A DNA stretch of 21,492 nucleotides. Source: a virus. Of this stretch, positions 8,605 through 17,700 are shown piece by piece. Location: the IMG/VR virus record IMGVR_UViG_3300030116_000763, positions 1 to 21,492 of that record, one strand, 5' to 3'. The notes under the pieces are model-generated. The model saw nothing but the letters and a program-made list of their open reading frames with translations, was not told the origin of the DNA and did no database searches. How positions within the stretch are numbered: position 1 is the stretch's first letter; each line of letters opens with the position of its first letter. Both the position numbers and the translations under genes were made by a program.

Positions 8605-9570
8605 ATGGCTTTAAACATTAACGGAACAACTGGTATTTCTGGACTTGATGGTTCAGTTTCAGCACCAGTTTTAACCGGGACAGACAGCAATACCGGAATT
8701 TCATTTGGATCTGATATTGTCAATATAAATACAGGCGGAACTAGAAGAATAAACGTAAACAGTTCTGGTCAGGTTGGTATTGGCTGTGATGCTGGGGTTA
8801 CTCTTGATGTGCAATCTGCTGGTGGTAGTGCTGGTTGGCAAATGAGAGTAAAAAATTCAGGAGGTTCAAATGATAGCGGATTTTTTAGGGATGCTAACGA
8901 TCATTTTGAATGTGTTTTAAGAAACGCCTCTGGTGGACTCTCTTTTATAAAAAATAGCGGTGGTTCATCTACAGCTCGTTTAGAATTTACAGCTCAAGGT
9001 TCTGAAAGAATGAGGATTCAAGAAAATGGAGTTTTATTAATAGACAGTACAGCAGTATATGCAGATGGTTTTATTGGTAGAGGAATACTACAATTAGACG
9101 CTAAACAGGCTAATAGAAATGGTATGACAATAAGAGGCAAAAATTTAACTGGTTCTGCTTTTACATCTAGTACTGTCTGTGCGATTGGTTTTGTTAACAG
9201 TAATGGAGTCGTTGGACAAATACAAATGAGTGGCAGTGGTACCTCTTTTCTCACATCTTCTGATTACAGGCTTAAAGAAAATGCTGTTGCAATATCTGAT
9301 GGTATAACTAGATTAAAAACACTTAAACCATATAGATTTAATTTTAAAGCTGATCCAACTACAACAGTTGATGGATTTTTTGCGCATGAAGTAACAGCAG
9401 TTCCAGAGGCTATATCAGGAACAAAAGATAAAGTTGATTCTGATAACAACATCATGCCTCAAGGAATAGATCAATCTAAACTTGTTCCTTTACTTACTGC
9501 TGCTTTACAAGAGGCAGTAGGTAAAATAGAAACATTAGAAACTAAAGTTGCTGCATTGGAGGCTGCATGA
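8605..9570 (+). CDS. Tail fibre with C-terminal S74 self-cleaving chaperone
   Basis: This 321-aa protein combines a beta-rich fibre part (about 1-215, with VGIG and ERMRIQENGVLLI segments) and a C-terminal peptidase S74 domain, the intramolecular chaperone of endosialidases and many tail spikes. The S74 start motif is seen as TSSDYRLKEN. S219 and K224 are five residues apart, as in the Ser-Lys dyad of the family, so cleavage before S219 would release a chaperone of about 103 residues after trimer folding. Further family features are the LKPYRFNFK and GFFAHEV segments, the Q-G-I-D-x-S-K-L-V-P-L-L core and a terminal coiled coil (IETLETKVAALEAA). The stop overlaps the next start (ATGA). Confidence 0.88.
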   Translation: MALNINGTTGISGLDGSVSAPVLTGTDSNTGISFGSDIVNINTGGTRRINVNSSGQVGIGCDAGVTLDVQSAGGSAGWQMRVKNSGGSNDSGFFRDANDHFECVLRNASGGLSFIKNSGGSSTARLEFTAQGSERMRIQENGVLLIDSTAVYADGFIGRGILQLDAKQANRNGMTIRGKNLTGSAFTSSTVCAIGFVNSNGVVGQIQMSGSGTSFLTSSDYRLKENAVAISDGITRLKTLKPYRFNFKADPTTTVDGFFAHEVTAVPEAISGTKDKVDSDNNIMPQGIDQSKLVPLLTAALQEAVGKIETLETKVAALEAA

Positions 9571-10733
9571 GTTCAATAAAGTTAAAACATTCTGGTGGTA
9601 ATGCTGTTTCAATATCAGCACCAGATACAAACCCATCATCAGACAGAACAGTAAAACTACCAAGTACTGATGTTGACGGAGTAATAACAACAAAAGACTC
9701 GAATGATAATTTGCAATCAGTTACAGGTATTAATGGCAGTCAATTTGCCAATAGAAATATTATTATTAACGGAGAAATGCGAATAGCTCAACGAGCAACT
9801 TCTGTTTCCAGTTTAAGTAGCTCGAATGAAGTTCAAGCTGTAGATAGAATGTTTTGTCGTATTAATGGTGCAGGGACATGGACAGTTTCACAATCAACAG
9901 ATGCACCAGCAGGTTTTGGTCATTCTTTAAAATGGGATTGCACAACTGCTGATGCAAGTCCAGCAGCTAGTGATTTTAATTACATATCGCAAAGATTTGA
10001 AGGATTTAACTTACAACGCTTAAACAAAGGAACTTCTGACGCTGTAAAAACCACTTTAAGTTTTTATGTTAAATCAAACAAAACTGGCACTTTAGCTGTA
10101 TTGCTTACTGACAATGACAACAGCAGACAGATTGGTGCAACTTATACTATTAATTCAGCAAACACTTGGGAAAGAAAAACTATTACTTTTGCTGGTGATA
10201 CTTCTGGTGCTATAGATAATAATAATGGTCATTCAATGAATATTATTTGGTGGCTTGTCGTTGGAACTGATCGGACTTCTGGCACCGCAGCAACTTCTTG
10301 GCAAAGTTCAGTTAATGCAAATGCAGCAGTAGGACATAATGTTAACTTGGCTGATTCAACAAGTAATGAATTTTATATTACAGGTATTCAATGGGAAGTG
10401 GGAGAAGTTGCTACTAATTTTGAACACAGACTTATGGGACAAGATTTAGCAGAGTGTCAAAGATATTATCAAATAGTTAGAGGTGCTACAAGAAACGACT
10501 ATAGATCAAATAATGCTGCTAGGACTGGAAATAACATGAATTATTTTGTTGAGATGAGGGCTAATCCTACAGCTACAACTAAAACTGCTGTTCATTCACA
10601 AAATATGAGTTCAGTATTGTATGAAAGAGTAAGTAAACGTGGATTATTTTTTACTGCTGTTGGTATCGCTACAGCAGGTGGTACTGACGGACAGCAGTTA
10701 TGTAACGATGTTCAACTTAGTGCTGAATTATAG
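9567..10733 (+). CDS. Tail fibre/receptor-binding protein, paralogue 1 (388 aa)
   Basis: This is probably a receptor-binding fibre. The N-terminus (MSSIKLKHSGGNAVSISAP and DRTVKLPS) has the look of a tail-anchoring segment found in marine phage fibres. From NRNIIINGEMRIAQRA (about 62) onward it reads as a jelly-roll, carbohydrate-binding-like beta domain, with INSANTWERKTITFAGDT (about 195-211) and TGIQWEVGEVATNFEHR then AECQRYYQ near 300. The C-terminus varies and ends in LSAEL. The 404-aa protein at 10912-12126 shares this layout and several near-identical stretches, so the two are paralogues. A 55-aa gene follows each of them. The sugar-binding role is inferred. Confidence 0.78.
   Translation: MSSIKLKHSGGNAVSISAPDTNPSSDRTVKLPSTDVDGVITTKDSNDNLQSVTGINGSQFANRNIIINGEMRIAQRATSVSSLSSSNEVQAVDRMFCRINGAGTWTVSQSTDAPAGFGHSLKWDCTTADASPAASDFNYISQRFEGFNLQRLNKGTSDAVKTTLSFYVKSNKTGTLAVLLTDNDNSRQIGATYTINSANTWERKTITFAGDTSGAIDNNNGHSMNIIWWLVVGTDRTSGTAATSWQSSVNANAAVGHNVNLADSTSNEFYITGIQWEVGEVATNFEHRLMGQDLAECQRYYQIVRGATRNDYRSNNAARTGNNMNYFVEMRANPTATTKTAVHSQNMSSVLYERVSKRGLFFTAVGIATAGGTDGQQLCNDVQLSAEL
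10153..10206 (+). repeat. DNA segment shared by fibre paralogues, copy 1
   Basis: This stretch is nearly identical at DNA level to 11447-11500 and differs at only a few, mostly third-position, sites. It encodes the core SANTWERKTITFAGDT of the fibre beta domain. It marks the duplication of the fibre gene and could serve for recombination between copies. Confidence 0.75.
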
Positions 10734-10744
10734 GAGGTTTTATT

Positions 10745-10912
10745 ATGAAGTACGAATGGACTAGCTCAGAAAAACATACGATAAAGTTAACAGATGACAA
10801 TGGTAAGGAATTTTGTATTCCCCCTGATCCAGATAATGTTGACTATCAAGCATATTTGGAATGGGAAGCTATTGATGGAAATGATATAACTATAATGTCG
10901 GAGGCTTACTAA
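10745..10912 (+). CDS. 55-aa IPPDP-motif protein, copy 1 (possible fibre assembly factor)
   Basis: A strong AGGAGG (10732-10737) precedes the ATG at 10745 by seven bases. The 55-aa product has an N-terminal charged part (MKYEWTSSEKHTIKLTDDNG) and the core CIPPDPDNVDYQAYLEW. A core of the type IPxDPxNxDYxxYLxW is known from small proteins beside phage tail fibre genes (XkdW-like and fibre-assembly proteins), so a chaperone or accessory role for the fibre just upstream is plausible but unproven. The stop overlaps the next fibre start (TAATG). A paralogue of exactly the same length lies at 12129-12296. Confidence 0.8.
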   Translation: MKYEWTSSEKHTIKLTDDNGKEFCIPPDPDNVDYQAYLEWEAIDGNDITIMSEAY

Positions 10913-12126
10913 TGTCAGAAATTAAAGTAAATTCAGTTAAAGGTGTAGGAGCTAGTACTGCTGCTATCACTATTAATAATAGTGATGGAACCTGTGATGC
11001 AAACCTTACAGCTATAAGTGGAGGTCAGTTAACACATAGAAATATGATGATAAACGGAGCAATGGAGGTTTCACAAAAACTTAGTTTTGAAACTGGCAGG
11101 GCAAAAACTACAAATGCTGGTGCTGGCGATTTTTATGGGGTTGATATGTTTGTGTTGAGAAATAATACTGGTAACTTAAAACAAACACAATCTACAGATG
11201 CTCCTGATGGTTTTTATTATGCTTTAAGAGTAGACGTAGAATCATCAGGAACTCCCACTGCAAATCATTACAATCTTATTCAAGGAAGTATTGAAGGTAA
11301 CGATATTATTAGAACTGGTTTTGGGACAACAGGAGCAAAAACTTTAACTTTAAGCTGGTACGTTAAGAGTAATCTTACTGGTACATTCACAGGAGCAATT
11401 ATAAATGGAAATCAAGATAGAAGTTATGCTTTCGATTACACTATAAATTCAGCAAATACTTGGGAAAGAAAAACAATAACTTTTGCTGGCGATACTACTG
11501 GAACATGGCACAAAGACAATCAAATGGGAATGAGACTGAATTGGGCTTTAGCGATAGGTTCCACTTATTTAACAAGTACTGCAACGACTTGGCAAGCTGA
11601 TGAACACATGGGAACAACAAATGGGCAGAATGTACTTGCAAGTACAGATAATTATTGGTCAATAACAGGAGTACAGCTTGAAGTTGGTTCTATTGCTACT
11701 ACATTTGAACACAAACCTTGGGCTGATGAATTTAAGAGATGTTGTCGTTATTATCAAAAAACAAGGCAATATGGTCAACCTAATCAAGAAGCACCTCAAT
11801 CATGGAACACGCCAGAAGGTACATTAAGCTCTAATAAAAGAGCTAACTTTTACGACACACATACTTTTTTCCCTAACGGATCAATGCGAGTCAATCCATC
11901 TATTACATTTGTTGGGTCAAATGGCTCTATAAATCATTTTAGATTTGAAATTCCCGGTGTTCGTAATAATGAATTAAATATGGGGGCGCAAACCTTAACA
12001 GTTAACTTAGATGGTGTATTTTTTAGACTTGCACCCGGCTCTGGAACGCCCGATGATACTGGTTATCGAACTGGATCTGGAAATGCGTTTTGCAGAGCTA
12101 CTTTTTTTGTTAATGCGGAGCTTTAA
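10912..12126 (+). CDS. Tail fibre/receptor-binding protein, paralogue 2 (404 aa)
   Basis: This 404-aa protein shares the fibre design of its neighbour at 9567: HRNMMINGAMEVSQ near 43, TINSANTWERKTITFAGDT near 177-194, and TGVQLEVGSIATTFEHK followed by CCRYYQKTRQ. The N-terminus differs (MSEIKVNSVKGVGASTAAI and SDGTCDANL) and resembles another common marine-phage fibre anchor. The C-terminal third is also different and ends in VNAEL, so the copies have diverged where receptor contact would be expected. GGAGG at 10900-10904 and a TAATG overlap with the 55-aa gene set the start. Role inferred from paralogy and context. Confidence 0.78.
   Translation: MSEIKVNSVKGVGASTAAITINNSDGTCDANLTAISGGQLTHRNMMINGAMEVSQKLSFETGRAKTTNAGAGDFYGVDMFVLRNNTGNLKQTQSTDAPDGFYYALRVDVESSGTPTANHYNLIQGSIEGNDIIRTGFGTTGAKTLTLSWYVKSNLTGTFTGAIINGNQDRSYAFDYTINSANTWERKTITFAGDTTGTWHKDNQMGMRLNWALAIGSTYLTSTATTWQADEHMGTTNGQNVLASTDNYWSITGVQLEVGSIATTFEHKPWADEFKRCCRYYQKTRQYGQPNQEAPQSWNTPEGTLSSNKRANFYDTHTFFPNGSMRVNPSITFVGSNGSINHFRFEIPGVRNNELNMGAQTLTVNLDGVFFRLAPGSGTPDDTGYRTGSGNAFCRATFFVNAEL
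11447..11500 (+). repeat. DNA segment shared by fibre paralogues, copy 2
   Basis: This is the partner of 10153-10206 inside the 404-aa fibre gene and encodes the same SANTWERKTITFAGDT core. Regions on either side have diverged much more. Confidence 0.75.
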
Positions 12127-12128
12127 CT

Positions 12129-12296
12129 ATGAGCTATAAAAAACTTGAAAACAAAGATTATGACGGAAACATAGTTTCTGTCTATATAATCAACAAAGAG
12201 ACAGGTGCTTACATACCTCCTGATCCTTTAAATAATGATTATGCTGCATATTTAAAATGGGTTGCAGCAGGTAATACTCCAGAGGATGCTGATTAA
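12129..12296 (+). CDS. 55-aa IPPDP-motif protein, copy 2 (possible fibre assembly factor)
   Basis: GGAG at 12117-12120 precedes the ATG at 12129. The 55-aa product has the core YIPPDPLNNDYAAYLKW followed by VAAGNTPEDAD, an ending typical of small proteins next to phage tail fibres. It shares the core and exact length with the protein at 10745-10912. It directly follows the second fibre paralogue and overlaps the start of the next gene (TAATG). The matched pairs argue that fibre and small protein work together, for example in fibre folding or attachment. This is inference; no enzymatic motif is present. Confidence 0.8.
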   Translation: MSYKKLENKDYDGNIVSVYIINKETGAYIPPDPLNNDYAAYLKWVAAGNTPEDAD

Positions 12297-12640
12297 TGGC
12301 AATAACACCGGGTACATACAATATGACTGTTCAAAGAAGAGCAGATCATAGTATTCAGCTTGTGTTTAAAGATAGTACTAATAGTGCAATAAATTTAAGT
12401 GGATATACTGTTGCTGCTCAAGTATGGGATAAAGATAGGAAAGTCAAATTTGCAGATTTTAATGTGACATACACAAACAGAACAACTGGAACTGTTGATA
12501 TAGCTTTGACAGATGTTCAAACTGCTAGTTTTATCACAGATTCAGTTTTGTATTATGATGTATTGCTTACAGATGCAAGCGGATTAAAAGAGTATTATTT
12601 AGAAGGTAATATAAATGTAAGTGAAGGTTACACAACATGA
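12296..12640 (+). CDS. Virion-type beta protein, 114 aa
   Basis: This 114-aa protein begins MAITPGTYNMTVQRRADHSI and reads as a compact beta sandwich: alternating strands such as SIQLVFKDS, YTVAAQVWD, GTVDIALTD and YYDVLLTDASG, ending EGNINVSEGYTT. I recall similar proteins among marine phage structural genes, and the fold resembles the N-terminal domain of baseplate upper proteins. Neither point can be checked here. It sits in the fibre array, overlaps the upstream 55-aa gene (TAATG) and the downstream 74-aa gene (ATGA), and probably forms a connector or small decoration on the tail tip. Confidence 0.7.
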   Translation: MAITPGTYNMTVQRRADHSIQLVFKDSTNSAINLSGYTVAAQVWDKDRKVKFADFNVTYTNRTTGTVDIALTDVQTASFITDSVLYYDVLLTDASGLKEYYLEGNINVSEGYTT

Positions 12641-12861
12641 CTTCTGTAAATGTTACTGAACTAAAAAATACTGTTACAGTTAACGAAGGTGATGCAACAG
12701 TTGTTACTATAGCAACCGCCGGCCCACAAGGAGCTAGTACTGCTGTAGATGTAACTGACGCAGTTGACAATTCTATAGTGTACTACCAAGCATCAAGTGG
12801 TACATTAAAAGCAGATCAAACTACTACCAAACTAACACTCGTTAATGGAGGAAACTTTTAG
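12637..12861 (+). CDS. Small virion-associated protein, 74 aa
   Basis: This 74-aa protein starts MTSVNVTELKNTVTVNEGDA, then VVTIATAGPQGAS, and ends in a short beta part (SGTLKADQTTTKLTLVNGGNF). The single GPQGAS triplet resembles the start of collagen-like stretches that follow the same N-terminus in some marine phages, so this may be a version with the collagen repeats missing (inference from memory). It is coupled to the gene before it (ATGA). Function unknown; a structural role on the tail is likely from context. Confidence 0.65.
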   Translation: MTSVNVTELKNTVTVNEGDATVVTIATAGPQGASTAVDVTDAVDNSIVYYQASSGTLKADQTTTKLTLVNGGNF

Positions 12862-12864
12862 GCC

Positions 12865-14691
12865 ATGTCTAACACTATAAGAATTAAAAAGAGAGCATCA
12901 ACTGGGTCGGCTGGTGCGCCCTCAAGTTTATCTCCTTCAGAATTAGCGTTTAACGAAAATGATCTGAAACTATATTATGGTTTTGGTGATGATGGTGCTA
13001 CTCCTCCTTCTGCAAGTTCAATAATTACTATTGGTGGTTCTGGTGCATTTTTTAATAAAACAGATACAAGAAGTGCAAACGCCATACTCGCCGGCCCGAC
13101 CTCTGGATCTGCTGCTGCACCTACGTTCCGGTCACTCGTTGCTGGAGATATTCCTTCAATTACACATACCAAGGTCAGCGATTTCGATACAGGAGTTAGA
13201 ACAAATAGATTAAATGAAATGACTGCTCCAAATGGTGCGGTTAGTTTTGCAAGCCAAAAGATAACAAACTTAGCCGACCCAACTGCTGATGCTGATGCTG
13301 CAAATAAAGGTTATGTAGATGGCGTTGCACAAGGACTTGATATAAAAGAATCATGCCAAGCAGCAACAACAGCAAATATTACTATTGCAACGGCTCTAAA
13401 TAATGGAGACACATTAGATGGAGTTACTCTTTCAACAAATGATCGAGTGTTGGTTAAAAACCAAAACACAGCTTCGGAGAATGGTATTTATAAAGTCGGA
13501 TCTTCCCCAGCAAGGGTTGATGATTTAGCTTCTGGTGCTGATGCGTCAGGTGCTTTCACCTTTGTTGAGAGTGGAACTGTTAACGGAGATAATGCCTTTG
13601 TCTGTTCTTCAGATAAGGGATCTGCTGTTGTTGGAACGAATAACCTTACTTTTGTACAATTCTCTGGTGCTGGTCAGGTCATAGCTGGAGATGGACTTGA
13701 TAAATCTGGGAACACATTATCTGTTGACCTAAAAGCTAATGGTGGACTTACTATTGAATCTACTGAAATTGCTGTTAATCTTTCTGCTAGTTCTATAACA
13801 GGAACATTAGCTGTTGGAGATGGCGGTACAGGAAGTGCGAGTGCGTCAGGTGCAAGAACAAATCTCGGTCTAGTAATTGGCACAGACGTTGAGCCACATT
13901 CAGACAAGCTCACAGAACTCGCAACTATGAACCAAAATACTGCTAGTGCTTTAGCAGATTTAACAAATACAGAGGTTCAGATATTAGATGGAGCTACAGT
14001 AACCACAGCACAGTTAAACAGGTTAGATGCAACATCAAGTGTTCAAACTCAGTTAGATAATAAACAGCCTTTAGATGCTGAATTAACAGAACTTGCAACC
14101 ATGTCTAGTGGTACAGCTTCAGCACTTGCTGATCTTACTGGAACTGAAGTTGCAATTTTAGATGGTTTAACAACAACCACAGCAGAATTAAACAAGCTAG
14201 ATGGTGCAACTGTAACAACTGCTGAAATAAATATTTTGGATGGAGTTACAGCAACGACTTCAGAGTTAAACATAATGGATGGCGTAACAGCCACTACTGC
14301 TGAAATAAATAAATTAGACGGAGTTACTGCTACAACTACTGAATTAAACTTCACAGATGGTGTTACTTCTAATATTCAGACTCAGTTAAACGCAAAACAG
14401 CCTTTAGATGCTGACCTTACTTCTTTGTCTGGTTGTCAATCTGGTGCTGCTGCTGCATTAGCTTTATTAACATCTGCTGAAGTTGCAATTCTAGATGGTG
14501 CAACTGTAACTACTACTGAGTTGAATATTATTGATGGTGGAACTTCAGCTACATCAACAACACTTGCTTTAGCAGATCGTATGGTTATGAATGACAACGG
14601 AACAATGAAACAAGTTGCTTTGTCTGATTTGGTTACATTTTTAGAAGATGGTTCTACTTCTGGGTTCGACATTAATGGGGGTACCTACTAA
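12865..14691 (+). CDS. Large tail fibre with 13-residue repeats (608 aa)
   Basis: This 608-aa protein is a long fibre. Residues 1-60 (MSNTIRIKKRAS, then LSPSELAFNENDLKLYYG) look like an anchoring domain of the Mtd N-terminal type and align with the start of the 1237-aa fibre. A conserved fibre module follows (about 130-290) with KITNLADPTADADAANKGYV, DRVLVKNQNTASENGIY and FVQFSGAGQV. GTLAVGDGGTGSASASGART comes next, then a repeat shaft. The shaft contains three related LTELATM...TASALADLT units and five tandem 13-residue repeats of the LDGVTATTAELNK type. The end, ALADRMVMNDNGTMKQVALSDL, is a common closing module. GGAGG at 12847-12851 lies 13 bases from the ATG, a rather long spacing. Confidence 0.85.
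   Translation: MSNTIRIKKRASTGSAGAPSSLSPSELAFNENDLKLYYGFGDDGATPPSASSIITIGGSGAFFNKTDTRSANAILAGPTSGSAAAPTFRSLVAGDIPSITHTKVSDFDTGVRTNRLNEMTAPNGAVSFASQKITNLADPTADADAANKGYVDGVAQGLDIKESCQAATTANITIATALNNGDTLDGVTLSTNDRVLVKNQNTASENGIYKVGSSPARVDDLASGADASGAFTFVESGTVNGDNAFVCSSDKGSAVVGTNNLTFVQFSGAGQVIAGDGLDKSGNTLSVDLKANGGLTIESTEIAVNLSASSITGTLAVGDGGTGSASASGARTNLGLVIGTDVEPHSDKLTELATMNQNTASALADLTNTEVQILDGATVTTAQLNRLDATSSVQTQLDNKQPLDAELTELATMSSGTASALADLTGTEVAILDGLTTTTAELNKLDGATVTTAEINILDGVTATTSELNIMDGVTATTAEINKLDGVTATTTELNFTDGVTSNIQTQLNAKQPLDADLTSLSGCQSGAAAALALLTSAEVAILDGATVTTTELNIIDGGTSATSTTLALADRMVMNDNGTMKQVALSDLVTFLEDGSTSGFDINGGTY
14158..14352 (+). repeat. Five tandem 39-bp repeats (13 aa each) in fibre shaft
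   Basis: Five exact-length 39-bp units encode LDGLTTTTAELNK, LDGATVTTAEINI, LDGVTATTSELNI, MDGVTATTAEINK and LDGVTATTTELNF. Single related units lie before (near 13984) and after (near 14494). DNA identity between units is high at the LDG and TT positions. Regular short repeats like this usually form the stalk of a trimeric fibre and can change in number by slippage or recombination. Confidence 0.85.
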
Positions 14692-14702
14692 AATCAAACC
14701 AT

Positions 14703-14711
14703 AAGGAGGTG
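14703..14711 (+). promoter_or_regulatory. Strong ribosome-binding site of the 1237-aa fibre
   Basis: AAGGAGGTG is a full-length match to the 16S anti-Shine-Dalgarno sequence and lies at good spacing before ATG 14717. It is the best site in the window and sits in a 25-base gap, so this fibre is translated independently of its upstream neighbour, unlike most genes here. Confidence 0.8.
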
Positions 14712-14716
14712 AACCA

Positions 14717-17700
14717 ATGGCAAATACAATTAAACTTAAGACAGGAAGCGGTAGCGATCCAAGTGCAAGTGATTTAATTGTTGGCGAAATAGCTATCAGA
14801 ACTGACTCTGGTAAGTTATTTACAAAGAAGGACAACGGATCTGTAGCTGAAATATCTGGAAGTGGCACTGGCCTAGAAGATGGAGACAAGGGAGATATTA
14901 CTGTCAGCAATGGTGGCGATACATTTACTATTGATAATGGGGTCGTAACTTCGGCCAAGATAGCTGACGGAACTATCGTAAATGCTGATATAAACGCTAG
15001 TGCTGCTATTGCAGGTACAAAAATTAGTCCTAATTTTGGATCGCAGAATGTAACTTCAACTGGAACTTTTAAAGTCAGTACAAATTCTAGTTCATTTATG
15101 GAGTTTGATACTGGATCAAACTTGATATTAAATGCACCTACACCTCGTATTCAACTTAATGACGTAAATTCTGAAAGTGATTATCAGGTAATGAACGCAG
15201 ATGGAACATTTGAAATAAGAGATTTAGACAGATCTGTTAGTTTTTATTCCGTAAGTGCTGCTGGTGTTCAAACATTTACAGGTAATTGTGATTTTAGTGA
15301 TGGTATTGACGTAACAGGAGATATTACAGGAACAGGCAATCTAACACTTGCATCAACTGATTCTGGTAGTTCTGCTGCACCAGAATTTGAACTTTATCGA
15401 AATAGCTCTTCGCCAGCAGATGCAGATTATATTGGTCAATTAAAATTTACTGGGGAAAGTGATGATGGTAGTAAGGAAGTATATGCAAAGATTACAGGTA
15501 AGATTGATGATGCTAGTTCTGGAACTGAAGATGGAATCCTTGAATTTATGCTTCAAAGGGCTGGTTCAAATAATATTGCTGCAAGATTTACAAGCACAAC
15601 TTTAAAATTAATAAACGCAACAGGACTAGAGGTAGCTGGTGCTACTACTATGTCTGATAATTTAACAATAACAAACACGGCACCAAAAATATTTCTTACT
15701 GACACTAATAGTGATGATGATTTTTCTATAAGAAATGATAATGGTATTTTTAAAATTTATGACGAAACCAATAATGGTGGCAGGTTAAAAATATATTCTG
15801 ATGGACACACCGAGATAACTGGTAATTTAGATTGTGGTGCTGGTGTTGATGTAACAGGAAATATCACAGTATCAGGTACAGTTGATGGTCGTGATGTAGC
15901 AACTGATGGCTCAAAACTTGATGGAATAGAGAGTGGAGCCACCGCAGATCAGACAGCGAGTGATATAAAAACCTTATTTAACAGTAGCGGACTTGTTAAC
16001 GCACAGATAGATGCAAGTGCAGCGATAGCTGGTACAAAAATATCTCCCAACTTTGGATCGCAGAATATAGTTACAACTGGAACTCTAGATAGTGGTGTTA
16101 CAACTGTTGCTAGACTAAAAATTGAAGGTAATACTGTTCCAAAAATAGAATTTACTGATTCTGACGATAATCCAGACTATAGCATAAGCGTAAATGATGG
16201 TCGATTTAGTATTACTGATGCAACTAATAGTGCTAACAGGTTCAAAATAAATACAGATGGTCATATTGATATAGCTGGAAATGTAGATTTTGCTGCTGGA
16301 ATTGATGTCATAGGCAATATTACTGTCACTGGAACAGTAGATGGTGTAGACGTAGCAACTAGAGACACGCTATTTGGCGGATTAACTTCTAGCTCTGGTG
16401 TATTGACCAACGGAGTAACAGCAACGACCCAATCAGCAGGGGATAATTCTACAAAGGTTGCGACAACAGCCTACACAGATACAGCGATCAGCAATTTAAT
16501 CAATGGCGCACCTGCTGCATTGGATACACTCAATGAGCTTGCAGCAGCTATGAATGACGATGCTGCGTTCAGTACAACAGTTACAAATAGCTTGGCAACA
16601 AAAATGCCTTTAGCTGGTGGTCAGTTTACAGGTAACATTACTTTTTCTGGCAGCCAAACAGTAGATGGCAGAGACTTGTCTGTAGATGGTTCTAAATTAG
16701 ATGGAATAGAGTCAGGAGCAACAGCAGATCAAACTGCAAGCGAGATACTTACACTTATTAAAACTGTAGATGGTGCAGGGTCAGGGCTAGACGCTGACAC
16801 ACTAGATGGTTTAAGTTCTGCAAGTTTTGTCAGGTCAGATGCCAATGATACAATGACAGGAAATCTTATAATTAATAATTCAAGTCCAAGCCTAACTCTT
16901 ACTGATAATAACAATAATCCTGATTATCAAATAGGAAATGCCAATGGCACGTTGAGATTTAGAGATGTTACTAACGGAACTAACAGACTAACGATAACAA
17001 GTAGTGCTGTTGATATAAATGTAAATCTTGACGCAAACTCAGGATTAGACGTAACAGGCGATATATCCGTATCAGGAACTGTTGATGGCAGAGATGTGGC
17101 TACTGATGGTACAAAGTTAGACGGAATAGAAAGCAACGCAACAGCAGATCAAACTGCAAGTGAGATTGTAGCTTTAATAGCAGATCAGACAATCGCACCT
17201 TCAACCATTGATATGGAAGATGGTGAAAAGATATTACTTGGAAATGATGATGATCTAGAAATCTATCACGATTCTAATTCTTCAGTTATCCAGCACAACC
17301 CTACAAGCGTTGGAGAATTACAATTAAGAACAAGAATATTTAAAGTACATTCTCGTGATAATTCTGAAGTATTAATAAAAGGTGTTGAAAATGCACAAGT
17401 AGAACTCTATTACAACGGCAATAAAAAGATTAATACCGAAAATGGTGGTGTTACTGTAACAGGAAATATTGCAGTATCAGGAACAGTAGATGGCAGAGAT
17501 GTAGCTACAGATGGATCAAAACTCGATGGTATTGAGTCAGGAGCTACTGCAGACCAGACAAAATCAGATATAGATGCTCTCGGTATTGCAGCTTCCACAG
17601 CAGCTACACTTGCAACGGCTAGAACTATAGCTGGTGTTTCTTTTGATGGATCTGCAAATATATCTCTTAATAATAATGCGATTACAAACGGAGCAGGGTA

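Noticed and set aside
14158-14352. Short regular repeats as a CRISPR array
   Set aside because: The 39-bp units are contiguous without spacers and lie in frame inside a fibre gene.
14049-14354. Minus-strand open frames over the fibre genes (also at 14436-14672, 14641-14958 and 17410-17727)
   Set aside because: They are mirror readings of repetitive fibre codons, with no ribosome-binding sites and low-complexity Val/Ser/Pro products.
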